A DNA stretch of 64,000 nt. Origin: Sanderia malayensis. Lineage: Eukaryota; Cnidaria; Scyphozoa; Semaeostomeae; Pelagiidae. Positions 49,780 to 62,200 of the stretch are shown here, piece by piece; the stretch's first letter is position 1; each line of letters starts with the position of its first letter. The stretch spans positions 1,550,001-1,614,000 of the forward strand of contig RQOL01000531.1 in the NCBI GenBank assembly GCA_013076295.1, read 5' to 3'. Both the position numbers and the translations under genes were made by a program. The notes beneath the pieces are model-generated. The model was not told where the DNA came from. It ran no database searches and was given only the letters and a program-made list of their open reading frames with translations.

Positions 49780-52700
49780 ATGCCGAAATCGTTTTTGATC
49801 AAGAAAACAGAGTCACCAACGCAAGAGCATTTCCATCACGGTGAGTTTCTAATTTCATTTCTTTCTTCTCTCTTCCTTCTTTTCTGAGTTTATATAATTT
49901 AAAAAAACGTTTTTTTATATCAGGTATTTAAATTTTCAAGTTTAGTAACTTGGCGCGCGCTTGTCAAGCCTGCGCCATACTGCGGAACTTTCCGAGAATT
50001 TTCAAATTGAAAACATTTTTTCAAATCCTATTGTTCTCTTACAAAAACTGAAGAATTAAACAATAAGGAATATTTATGAGCAGGGTTTTGAATTCCAATC
50101 GAGGACTGGAAAATCAACTGCCCATTTCGAAGCAAATCCGTTGATTTCTGATTCACAATTCTGGTCAACTTTTATTAAAGTTCTGATTTATAGTCTTTAG
50201 TCAATTTTGATTGCAACGAATGATAATGTTTAGATTTTGAATCTAAATTTATTGCAACGACTGATAACGGAAAGTTCACAGAACAAAGCGAAGATTTTAT
50301 TTTACAGCACAAGAAAAAATATATTTTGTTGTGCTATTTTCACGGCATAAAACAAAATCATTGCCCTAAAGCTATGAATAAAATTTCAGAAATTAAGCCA
50401 TATGCTATAAATATGAAAATAATAATCTCAACTTGTCCTGTGCTTTAAAACGATTTAAAAACAATATTAATAATGTTTCGTAATTATTTATTATAGTTCT
50501 GTTCAAATTCCGAAAGAAAAGTGCTGCTCATTTAGCTACTTTTTTCCTGTGCAAATAAAATCAATAAAAATGCTGACGTTGAAACATCCAGGGCTAACGG
50601 CTGCCCGACAGGACAATTCAATCGTTCTTTAGATTAAGTATGTTGGCTTAATGATGCATTGAATTTGTATATGGGTTATTAAATTTTGGACCCTTGGGTA
50701 GTATTTGCTTCTCTTATCATCACAACATTTCTGTTGTCTTCAACCAGCTGTTGTCCTAGGCAGAATTGCGCTGTAACAATTCCAACAAGATAATGCCATT
50801 GAAATGTTCTAAAGCTGAAATAAACTTTGAATTAAGAAGCACGAGCCATCCTCACGGCGCTCGTGTCTGTAATTTTGATTCTTCAAGTTTTTCGGGGCTA
50901 TTTTGAAGAGCAATTCCATTAGACGATTAAAATCTGTCTTAAATTAAACTAATACAGGTATATTAAAGTATGAGACTGACATAAAACTCAAGTAATGTAA
51001 TAACCTAAGTAATGTAACTAAGTACTTTAATGATATCGTGGATATATTTATCCCAACACAGTAAGCAGTTCTTGAAACATATTTTCTTCGTAATATTGAA
51101 GGGTTCAAAATTTAAGCCCAAGCATAAGCTGTTTATGAATTCTTCAAGGCCAAACTAAAAATGTTTCTGTATTCCCCAAAGTCGAAGGTGAAGTATAGAA
51201 AAGCGCAATCTTTTTTAATGCAATTTATTACTTCGCCTTAAAGGATGTACAGTGTTGTATCCTTTGTGGGGCGTGTTTTTATTGTAAATATTCTTACCCG
51301 GGTATAAAAACAGCGAAGGAAATCTAAGTTTACGATGTTATTTCGATTTTCTAATTGTGAGTAGAGATGTTCAGTGATAACCTGTTGGTCATAGGTAACC
51401 TTTGCTTGTCTACCTGTACGCACATTGTGCACGCTCGGCCAGTCGGTCAGCCGTTCCAGAAAGAGCGGCGCCATTATGCAGCTCTTTGTTAGTTGCTTAT
51501 ACCCTCCCACCTTTTCATACTTATTTTATGATCATTTAACATTATTCTCACGTTTGAAAGGCTGATGTTTGCAAGTTTTTTCAATACTAAGTTTAAATGA
51601 CTTTAACTTTTTGGAATATTTTCCAATCCCAACCCCTCATACTTTTAATACAATCTTGAACCGTTAGCTTACTTAGCCTCACGGTTTTAGTTTAAATTTG
51701 AGTTTATTTGGTTTGTATTTGTGTGATATTTGCTATTTCCCTCGGTAGTTCCATGTGCGTGTGTTAGAATGAGATTGGTTGCTTTTTAATCCCTATTCAC
51801 ATGTACTGTGGTAATTTGTAAACAACTCAAAACTGGTGGCTTATGCATTTACTCTTCATTTTACAGGATCCACATCAAATTCCGAATGCGAGGCTGAAAT
51901 TGACGAAGCCGAAATTTTCTCGGAGCAAGCAATGAAGAATCTCGTTATCCACAACAACAACTTTTTACCCTACCTGGCCGCGGCCGCTAGCGCCATGCGC
52001 GCATTTCCAAACAGTATAAACATGAAGAAGGATTTGTACAACGAGTTCTTCGTCCTCGACGACCCGAAAGCCTGGAAAATCTATCAAGACCAGAACGTAA
52101 ATGGCGGTAGCCAGCAGAAAAGCAAACGATATCGTACAGCCCGATATTAAGTCGACATGGACAGTAGCAACAAGGTGCCGTCTTCGCAAACTGGGGAATT
52201 ATCGCCAAAGAGTGACAACTCGGACAGCGACAAAATCTACCAGTGCAAGTTTTGTAGCAAATCGTTCACGCGTTCTTGGAATTTCCAAAGACATGTGCTC
52301 ATACACACGGGCAGAAAGCCGCACAAATGCGACAAGTGTCCGAAGGCCTTTGTGCTGGCCGCTCACCTCAAGATACACAATAGAATTCACACGGGCGAAA
52401 AGCCGTACAAATGCAACATTTGCGGCCGTGGGTTCGCACAGCTGACCAACCTGCAACGACACGTACTCACACACACGGGCGAGAAGCCGCACAAGTGCAC
52501 ATACTGCGGCAAGGGCTTTGTCAGCTCAAGCGATCTGCGCAGACATGTGCGCATTCACACGGGCGAAAAGCCGTACCAATGCAAAATTTGCTCCAAGGCC
52601 TTCACCACCTCTGGAAATCTCCAGTCTCATGTGCTTACCCACACGGGCGAAAAACCGTATCAGTGTGACGTTTGCAACTGGAAGTTCATATCATCCAGCA

Positions 52701-52780
52701 ACCTCAGGACCCACCTCAGAACACATCATTTCAGAGAGGATGATGAAATTAAAAAGGATGAAATGGATGTCGATGAATAG
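49780..52780 (+). CDS. SNAG-domain six-C2H2 zinc finger transcription factor (in-frame stop unless a small intron is removed)
   Basis: Exon 1 (49780-49840) begins MPKSFLIKK, a SNAG repression motif as in the Gfi, Snail and Insm families, which recruits LSD1/CoREST-type corepressors in other animals. The donor is GTGAGT at 49841, the acceptor ends at 51866, and exon 2 continues in frame. It encodes an acidic stretch, an alanine run and KRYRTARY, followed by a TAA at 52148-52150. The same frame then encodes six C2H2 fingers (52238-52730) joined by TGEKP-type linkers and an acidic tail ending at 52780. A GT-AG intron 52097-52174 (78 bp, donor GTAAAT, acceptor CAAG) would remove the stop and give 298 aa; an acceptor at 52210 would give 286 aa. 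Unspliced, a 114-aa SNAG-only protein results. The finger sequences do not match Gfi1 closely enough to name it. AATAAA lies at 52796-52801. Confidence 0.75.
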
Positions 52781-52795
52781 ATAAATGAATGAGTG

Positions 52796-52801
52796 AATAA
52801 A
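52796..52801 (+). promoter_or_regulatory. Polyadenylation signal of the SNAG zinc finger gene
   Basis: AATAAA occurs 16 bp after the stop codon of the finger-coding frame and is followed by T-rich sequence. Confidence 0.6.
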
Positions 52802-53275
52802 ATGACTTTATTATATCAAAATTGAAACGCGTCGTGTAGTATTTATTTTATTTTGTACAAAACTATATTATATTTTTACAATCTTAGATTTTAATTAACA
52901 TGAATGCATATCACACAACTGTATAACGTTCGTCTGTTTTTTTTACCCAAAACTCTTGCCACCTCCCTTCTTCTCTTTCTCCGATTGTTTTGCGAAGTCT
53001 ATGTTACTCTTTATTTCAAACCGTGTTAATTGTCTCGAAGACTATTTGCGCGCTCAAATCGCTCAGTCTCCACACAGAGATCGAACATGTCAAAAGAACA
53101 AATATCACACAGCAAACAGACACCACTCGTTTTGTACCACTGCGAAGGAGCTCTGGTCTGTGGTCCCCTTTAACAATCTCGCGTATGTACATCTGACTAC
53201 CTCTTTCATTAGGAAGGAAGGAGTGAAAGTAGAAATTGCAAATTTCACTCTGTTTGTTGCCTCTTTCGTTCTTCT
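52802..53275. other. Tail-to-tail spacer between the zinc finger gene and the minus-strand gene
   Basis: No coding gene is seen here. TTTATT at 53010-53015 is a possible polyadenylation signal for the minus-strand gene. An open + strand frame at 52956-53279 resembles nothing known. Confidence 0.5.
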
Positions 53276-54568
53276 TTAGAAAACGTATGATTCTAGCTTT
53301 GTGACGAAACACCCATCTCCAATCTGCCCAATGAAAGTATGGCTTTGTCTTGAAAACATTTTGTCATTTTTGTGACCACTGCTCAACTCTGAATTTTCTG
53401 CGCGCAACGTAGTGATAGGCGGAAAACTGCAAAGTATTTTCTCTTTATTTTTCGAAACTGCAATCCCAGAGTTATCATCTGCATCAACTTGACACTTGCA
53501 GCATTTCTGTTTTCCCCGAAACAACAAATCATTTCTAAACTCGGCTGTTTCCAAATCTGTCAGCGAATGATTGCAACTGTCGCTGTGGTTAATGCTTTGA
53601 CTCCTTGTATACCCCGTGTTGAAGACATCGTTTTTGAATTTTTGAGTCGGATTGCTTTTGCTTTGCAACTTTCTTTGCAACATGAAACCCGGGCTGCACA
53701 CGTTCTCTTCTCTCTCGAAGCCTTCCACGCAGATGTTATTGAAATAATTGCTAAGTTGCATCGGAGGTGTCCCGGAAAGCATGGATTCATCTATGAGATG
53801 TTTGTCTCCTCCCTTCGTCTCCTTCTTTCTCCTGTTAATATCAAATCGATCTCTCAGTCTTGTATCGCTGTCTGACGCATAGCTCGTTAACAGTCTGCCA
53901 GGCTCTGATAATTGCCGTTCCAGGAATGATCTTTTAGCTCTTGCAACGTCATAAATTGATGGCAAGGAAGACGTACTCTTACTGTAACCTCCGTCTGATT
54001 CTGTTTGTTCGTGTTGGCTCATAAAACGGAGTCGATGTCGTCGCGCTTGTTTTCCACGGATCCTATTACCCAGATCCTGTCTTGGACTATTGACGTCACT
54101 GATAGAGTTGATTTCACTTGCTTTATAAGACTCAAACATACTCGAAGCGAAAACGCTACGTTGCTGGATAGAATCTCCAAATCCCACGCTTAAGTCTAAG
54201 GCGTCTTCCAGTCCTTTTTTCGTCTCTTGTTGTGGATCTGATCCATTTACTTTCAAGGCCAGCTCGTGAAGTTCCAGCATCTGATTATGCTTTTTTCTTG
54301 CTATGCAAGATTGCTCGTGTGACTTGTTAAGTTTCGGATTGCCCAGTTGTTTCGAAGCAGCCCCTTGCCGTGCAAATGTGTGCATTTTTTCTTTTAAATC
54401 GCTCTGCATCCTCTTTTTCTCCTGTTCCAGCGACTCAAATTCATCTTTGAGCATTTTATTGTGTCTGATATTCCGTATAATTGCATTTTCCAACCTCTGT
54501 CCAACTTTTGGTTTTGTCACCTGCTGTTCCTTGATGTTAAAAAGCAACTCTTCTTTTATTTGCGTCAT
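53276..54568 (-). CDS. Unrecognised charged, partly coiled-coil protein, 430 aa
   Basis: A single long open frame runs from the ATG at 54568 to the stop at 53276. In-frame sequence continues upstream to 54598 without another ATG, and a CCTTAG acceptor-like site lies just before it, so a spliced upstream exon is possible. Residues about 24-65 are a Lys/Glu-rich stretch (EFESLEQEKKRMQSDLKEKM) that should form a coiled coil. The middle is rich in Ser, Arg and Asp and looks disordered, with basic patches (RGKQARRHRLR, NRRKKETKGG). Near residue 368 is a small Cys cluster (KCCKCQ). No enzymatic or known domain is recognised, and there is no signal peptide or membrane segment. Its length as one open exon argues for a real gene. 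It converges with the SNAG gene. Confidence 0.65.
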   Translation of the reverse strand: MTQIKEELLFNIKEQQVTKPKVGQRLENAIIRNIRHNKMLKDEFESLEQEKKRMQSDLKEKMHTFARQGAASKQLGNPKLNKSHEQSCIARKKHNQMLELHELALKVNGSDPQQETKKGLEDALDLSVGFGDSIQQRSVFASSMFESYKASEINSISDVNSPRQDLGNRIRGKQARRHRLRFMSQHEQTESDGGYSKSTSSLPSIYDVARAKRSFLERQLSEPGRLLTSYASDSDTRLRDRFDINRRKKETKGGDKHLIDESMLSGTPPMQLSNYFNNICVEGFEREENVCSPGFMLQRKLQSKSNPTQKFKNDVFNTGYTRSQSINHSDSCNHSLTDLETAEFRNDLLFRGKQKCCKCQVDADDNSGIAVSKNKEKILCSFPPITTLRAENSELSSGHKNDKMFSRQSHTFIGQIGDGCFVTKLESYVF

Positions 54569-56271
54569 TCCGAATGTAGCTAAGGCCCACACATACACTA
54601 TGCTTCTCGTTTATATTTTACACACATATAAAGCAAATGCAGGCTACTATCGAATACAGTAGTGATAAATATTCTCCTTTCTCGTATTAAAAAACTTCTA
54701 AAATCGTCTGTTTTCACATTTTTCCCACGTAAAACTGAAATCACTTACCATGGCAAGACCGTTTTACCTCATGCACAGTCATTATATGACGTAGTTACCA
54801 TAATCCCCCAAAACAAATGCCATTAAAGACAGATTAATATTCCATCCTGCTGTTGTCTTTGCACTCATTAGTGAAAAAAAAAATCACACTACGCATGCAT
54901 TTTGTACAAATCAAAGAATAAGGTAATTCCCTGACGCCTTTTGGCACATAGATTCTTTGGAAAAGCATCGTTGTATAAGTATGTCCCCACGCAACCAGGG
55001 ATTACTGATCTCTATTGAAATATTAATCTTTGAGCGGAAAAGGGCAAACGATTTACCCAAACTGTTTATGAATGGAACATTTCGTTTATTGATTTAGTCT
55101 ATTGCGTAAATCCCATGATGAACAACACATTCTGCATCGCTTAAAAGAATGAAGGATGATGCAGAAAACGTTCATGGAAAGCCTCATCGATTTACAATGC
55201 GCGTGCGCAAGCGAGTATGTCTTTTCAACAAGCCTCGCAACTGGCTGTTTGTGACACATGATACTTTGCATCGCCGGTCACCATTTGCAACAAATCCTAA
55301 AATTGCGTGCCGGTTGATTGGTATCAACATCAACAAAAACAGGTTGCTGCAAAGTATTTTGCATCGATATGTTACATTTATGTTATATTTTGTTAAATGT
55401 GTTAAATGCTCCGGGGTTTTAGCACATTTGGAAATTGGGGGTTTAGTAGCAGCCTCACACGGGGAAGCAATGACTTGCATTGGGAGAAATATATTCAAGT
55501 TGGAAAGTTGGTTTGGGTGGAAATAGAAATTCAACTCTCAAAATATCCTGGACCTTCTCAAAGACTATTTTTGTGAAATCACTACTGCTCATTGCAAGAT
55601 AATATAAGATAACTGCTGTTATCGTGCTCATTGAGATAGATTTCTCCATGCTTCCGCTATGGAATTGCAGAGGAGAGGAAAAGGATAGCAGAAAATGCTG
55701 ATTGGCGCATGCGATTAGACTTGTTGCACGATTCTCGATTGGATTCCAGCGGCTCCGCCATGCTGCTCGAGAGTTAGACTTCATCTAATATGTACTCGCA
55801 AGAGCTCATGGTAGTGCAACACCCAAGCGTCTGGGGTGATGCTAACGCAACGGGTAGGAATCCAAGCGCACATGCAAAGGTGAAAAAATTGAACATTTAT
55901 GGGTGAGTAAAATTTGAACAGAATTGTGGCTTATTTTACAGGCTTAAAAAACATTGGACAAAGAACCGGCTCGGACTGCTCGGAGCTGTCCAACAAACGT
56001 ATCACAGGGACGCAATGCAGTGAGTGCACGCCATTATCACCTTCTTTTGACTGTTGATATAAACCATCTTCGGCAAGTTGCTTGGAATTGAGTGGCAGCT
56101 GCAAAAATATTTTCTGATAATTTTTACTTTTAGAATGAAACAATTCTTCTATGTTTCGTTTTATTGCCTCGCCAAAGACTAACTCTCCAACATGAAATGC
56201 TGCCTATCTAGTTGATTAGGAAAAGTTGAATTAATACCTTCTTCCACAGAAAAATAATTTTGAATCTCAAA
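54569..56271. other. Spacer with probable promoter and 5' noncoding exon of the KIAA0825-like gene
   Basis: No coding gene is seen. A TGCGCGTGCGCA palindrome (NRF1-type consensus) lies at 55198-55209. The stretch 55695-55765 holds GATTGG (CCAAT), GGCGCATGCGA and CCGCCATGC words close together, like a TATA-less promoter. A good donor (GGGTGAGT, GT at 55903) and a good acceptor ending at 56249 fit a 5' UTR intron of 347 bp upstream of the ATG at 56272. This is inference from sequence only. Confidence 0.4.
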
Positions 56272-59200
56272 ATGGAGCCTGTGAACAACGTGAGCGACGA
56301 AATGCTTTTCGGAAATATTATCGACCAACTGTCGTTAGCTGCATTTTTGGATGTAGATACGTTGGAATCAATTGCTTCGACAATTGATGCAAAGCTTGAA
56401 AGTTTGCAAGAAGCAAGGTCTGTCTGTTTTCGAGGCCTTTTTATTCATGTTTATATCTCGTTACGTTAATTTTGTGACGTAATGCCCTTTTTACATTTTC
56501 AGTGATGCATTCGAAATTGAGCAATCAAGTGCTGGAGCTATCAATTTGAATGGAGAACACAATACACAGTGTAACACTGATGCATTAGCTTTGAACTGTT
56601 TCTTGACCAATATTGTAAGTATATGAGTATATTCAATTTGATTTCCTTTCTGAATGAAGATATGCCTCCCATTGCAGATTTGCTTTGCTAAACACCCTCC
56701 CCTTGCCTTGTTTAGACTAAGAATAGAATCAGTAAAAGGGTGATGTGGTACATCTGGTCTGCACCCAGATTTCTGAAAAAATTCTGGGGAATTTTTGCCA
56801 ATGACAAGTTCCAGGATAGCACTTCAATTTCCAGCCATTGACAGCTAGAAAATCAATGTTTTGAAATTGATGCAAATATTAATCATGATTCACTTAACAC
56901 TACTGATTAGAGTCATCTGATCACATTAAGATAATGATACAAGACAGCAGTTGAATGGGAATTTTCCCAAAGTTTGTAACCCATGAACCAGGGACTTCAA
57001 AGCGTTCTTGTATTTTCCGAAAAATTCCAATGTTTAGAGATTGTATTTTCTAAAACCAGCCCCAGGAAAACACATAAACTTTTCATATTTGAGTTTTTAT
57101 CAGGTAATTCTCAGTATAATCATCACAGTTTGTTTATTATAGGTTCAAGCACTGAAGCGAAACCCAGGATTTGAGGACAGCATCCTGAAAGATTTTCTGA
57201 TATTTTGTTCAAGAAATGGCTTGATACTGCCACCCGTGGACAGTATGATGTTTGACGTGCAGGGCTCAGCCGCCTCTCTTAACACACTGACCATTGCAGA
57301 CGAAGAGCTGAGGACCTCACTTTGGACGGAAATAAGAAGCAGGATCAAAACTGGTATCACCACCAAACTAAGACAAAGCAACTTGCTGAACCGGTCAGAA
57401 TACGAACAACCTGGTTACCAAAAGGAGATTCTCAGAAGGATTCAGATCATTGATTTGTTGATGACTTTGTTTCCTGTTGAAGGCATTCTTGAATTGTACT
57501 CTGCAGTGAGAGTAGATCAATTGGATATGTATCTGACAGGCACCAAGAAATATTCAGTTTCTTGGGCTGATGAAGAAGGGAGTGACAAGGTAATAAGTTT
57601 TGAGAACTCCTCATGAACTACCCAAAACACTAAATTAATACAGTTTGGATATTGTCACATGATCGAGCTCGAGCACTTCAAATTCTTTTTACCCCATAAT
57701 GAATAAAATTAATTTCATTTTCAAATTATTTGCACAATACTCCAGGCATGAATGTGTGTAAATATTTTTAAATGAAGCTTTTTGTTATTTTATTATTTTA
57801 TTTATAATAATTTTACATTTTATTTATCATTATGTTATATACTTGGATCAATACCAAGATCAATATCTTTATCCTTAAAATTTTTTATGAAGTCTTAAAA
57901 ATGAGATGTTCTTATTAAAGGTAATATGATTTTATAGAATTAGAAAGATTCATAGTAAAGGGTATAAATGATTTAATTAAGCGGAAAATAACCTATTCTT
58001 GTTTTGTTTCAGATTAAAGAGCTTGAGAACCTTGAAGCATTTGTTGTTTCTCAGCTGGACATGCTGAACATGGATGTTCCAATTTTGTGGACAGTCAGCA
58101 AGTCAATACCAGAGTTTAGCATTGTCGAGTATATAGATAGCATCTACTACTGTAAGCTTCAAAGTTCCTTGAGCAAGGTGATAAGATCATTTTTTGCACA
58201 AGCCAGTGATGTCGGAGCGGGCATGGGCAATCTTCTTCTGCCCAGTGCTGCCATTCGTACAGCGAAAACGGAAGAAGAAACCAGCTGGAAGGATGTGCAG
58301 TTCATGAGTAAAGTTTTTGCAATGATTTGGAACTGGGAAAACGAAGTCACTGAATTAATTGCGTATTATTCTGTCAAAGATGATCTTCAAGGTAGTTTAT
58401 GGTTGTGTGAACACTCTGAAAGTTGATACTTATTGTTTTATTGTTTTTCATAACCTCTACTACAGTAAAAACCCGCATATAAGAACCAATAGATTAAGAA
58501 CCTTCAGGGTGATATTTATATTCAAAACAATAGAAGAAACAATAGCCTATTGTCTTGGAACAATAGCCTGGATGGAAATTTACAGGTTCTTATATGTGGG
58601 TTTTTACTGTAGCAAAAGTAGACACTGGAATCTCAATGGCTGTGTTACATTTGATTATAAATTGAGTCATTTTTCATGATGTTAAATCATTGCAAGTTCT
58701 GACTAATTCAACGAATCAAATACATTGTTACTTTTAGATGATAGCCAGGGTTTGCGAAGTGTGCTGAAAGCCTCACCAAACGAGAATCCGTCGCAAAGTA
58801 AACAGCAGAGGCTTGATCAGATCATTTGGGACAAGGATAAGGACAAGGACAGATCAAGATCAAGTTTGTATAATTATCCACAATTTTGTTGTAGACTGGA
58901 AAACCCAGTGTCACCAGCAATTTTATGTTTCAGCACACTGTTAAATGATTGTTTAAAGGCCATAATGCTTTGAAAGCAAGGGGCGCTTATTACTTTTTTC
59001 ATAAAAGAAAGGGCGTTTATTACGTTTTTCATAAAAGAACGGGGCGGTTATTATGTTTTTCATAAAGGAACGGGGGCGTTTATTGATCTTTTGTCGTGGC
59101 CAGTGTGTTTAGTTCAGGTGGCGTTTAAAAAATTTGGGCCTTCGCAGCATTACGGTTAATTGCACTGCGAAGCTGTTCGATTACTTATTGCTTTAGTCGG

Positions 59201-62200
59201 TAATAATGTGAAGTTCGATGCATTGGGGATTGGTCATGTCTATTGTTATTCCACACTGTCATTATCGGTGGTTTGCAGCGAGTAACAACGTATGTTCTAG
59301 TGACGTAGCTGTTTGTTTTGAACAGAATGCAGTGTCAAATGGACATGGCGTGAGCAGTTCAAGCCAGTAGTTCATGCATTAGCAAGCCGTATCGATGACG
59401 ACCTGGGCAAACTACATGCAGTACTGGAGATGGAAAACACGGGCATAGACTCCACATTAGTCGATCTAAACGGTTAGTAAACTAATCATCTTAGTAATCG
59501 TAAGCTTAGAGACATGGGAACCGAGTAAACTGGGGGTTTGATGTGCCCCCAATTTTGACGAAGTAGTCTACAGGGAACTGTTTCGGTTCTGCTTTAGAAT
59601 TCTTTCGATTTTCATGCTTAAGCTTGTTTTCATATGTGAGCCGCGAATTTCAACTACAGTCAAATCTGCATAGTTCGAACTCGTGTAATTCGAACTCTAT
59701 CTAATTCCAACGGGGTTCTCTGTCCCTTCAAGGATCACTAATGAACCAACTCTTACAAAACAAACCTCTATAATTCGAACTTTTTGCAATTCGAACATTT
59801 TCACGCTTCCCCAGGGTGTTCGAATTAAACAGAGTTGACTGTATTTATAACATCATCTGATATTATTATTGTGTCCAAATGAATGTGTAAAACCATGTTG
59901 TGGACTGATTTGTGGCGTTTTATTTTGTAGATCGCTTTGCCCATGCGAACACTGAATATCCATTCCAAGTCAGCAAGGTTTGCATGCGTTGCTTCTCTCC
60001 TTAGGTTTTCTTGCACATACATGCATAATTTTCACGACTTACGTACAAGAAATAACACAAACTGCTGCAAATTGTATCGCACATTAAGCACCACCCAGGT
60101 CGTCTTTCAGTGTGCAGTTGATAATGCCTCTGAACTTTGCATCTTTTAGAAATATGCAATTATCTTCTCGACATTCGATGAAGCCCTGCCTCTGGCATGT
60201 CACGGCGGTGGACTTCATTTTCAGCCTATTAGAACAGCGTTTGTGGAAGCAGTTGGCGCTTGTTTGAGGGAATGCTACTCTGATCTTCTGCAGGTATTCT
60301 TACGAGCTATGTCGCTGAAAAATTAATCTTGCTACAATCAGGCTTTCTCTCATATTTGATATTCATTCAGCTATTATCGTAGTGCTTCGATTAAACGCAC
60401 CCCTCGAATAAAGGCCCCCTATTTTGGAGGTCCCCCTCTATTAAACGCCCCCTTCAAATAGACCCCAGCTTGTAGAGGGCGTGTATTGTCGAGGAAGACG
60501 ATGTTGATGATGACTTTGAACTAGATATATAGATATTTTTTAAAATTATACTTCTGGAACCAGACATTTTTAGTTGTGAATCAGATTTTAACGCTAAGTG
60601 CGATCATCATTAGGTGTTTATTAATAAACGCCTCCCTCTTTAAACGCCCCCTCGAATAGAGGCCCCCCCTAAAATATCAGAAATTTATTAAAAGCCCCGG
60701 GCGTTTAATCGAAGCATTACGGTATTCTAGCAGAGAGCAGATTAATTATTTGATAATCTGCTCTTCTTATTGTTCTGCTAACAGACCCCTGTGTTTTGAG
60801 CAGGCCTTTTGATAGCAGGGACCAGTTGGCGGGATAGCAGATTTAAGGACCTTTGAAGAACTGTTAACGTTGAAGTATGTCTGAGATTCTCACTGCGTGA
60901 TATTTGCTTCTTTTAGGTTGTCGATTCCTTCAAGGATTGCTCAGGTTTTCCAGCTGTGTACAATGCATTTTGCTCGACAGCATTCGTTGCGCGACACCTG
61001 AGATTCTACGAAGAGAACATCGCACTTGATGAATCGTATGTTCTTTTGTATTTACGTGCATATATTCCCTTTAATGCCTGCTACAAAATTGCTTCAAGGA
61101 TAGGGTTGCCAAGGAACAAATATTTTATCAAGCGATTACTGTGCATGTTCGATCTCTTAGTAGAATAGCAGAAGTTGCATGTACTGTTAGCTTTTGTGCT
61201 TGATCAATTACTGCGATGGCTTGATATAGCATACATTTAAATGTGTACCTCCAACTAGTTCTTGCCTCTGCGATGCCAGACAGCTCTCCGACATAGGAAA
61301 GCTTAGTTGAATAACCCCATTGTGCAAGCTTTTATATATATCAATGGTATTATATTTCATGCTTGAAAATATGCACTTTTCTTCTGCGCCACTGTATTAT
61401 ATTTATGCATTGTTATTATTTCTTATTGTCGACCATTGAATAGCAGTTCTTCCTTCGTAGAAAGCCATTTCGTGATGTCATAAAATTGTATGACGAATTA
61501 CTAATAAAGACAAGATCAACAATTATCAGTTGCCATTTGAAGGTTTTATCAACGATGGTCCTCTTTGATGCTAACAGTAATAACTGGAGTGATAACAAGC
61601 AGTTTTACGAGGTACATGTTATTTGTAATAATATGAACTCTGGTAATAGTAGGCTCTATATCTGCTACAGCGTACTTACTGCTCTATAGGAGTCTTCTTG
61701 TATTGTCACGTAGTGTTTTGTAACAGTATTACAATGTAATCTTATGAAGAATCTATTTCCTGCATTTCTGATGGATGTATAAAATATTTTGCAAAATTAG
61801 AAAAATATTTTGCAAAATTATTTGAACCAAACGGTGAAAAATTAAGAATTAGTTCAAACTTTTTTATTTTAGGGTGGGCGCTTATTGGAGGAGGCGGTTA
61901 AAAGAGGATGGGCGGTAATTAGAGGAAATACGGTATCTTACTACATTTGATATTGCTCTCCTAGGGTGAAAGATACTCCTACTGCATACAACTATGGTCT
62001 TATTACCTACGATGTGTACACGCGGATATTTGGAGCAAGCTGCCATTATCAGAATCAAAGAAGATACTGTTTGCAATCACAGACCATTCGCTGACAAACC
62101 TTGTTGGTAGATATTCAAAAGCAAGTCCCTCACATGCCAGAATAAGTCAATATTGGTATGTGTTGTTTTTATCATGCATCGATTTTCTTATAGAATAGAG

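Noticed and set aside
52157..52780. Zinc finger frame as an independent gene starting at 52157
   Set aside because: It is in the same frame as the SNAG exon, with only 6 nt between the TAA and this ATG, and a small phase-keeping intron is available. One gene is the simpler view, although internal initiation cannot be excluded.
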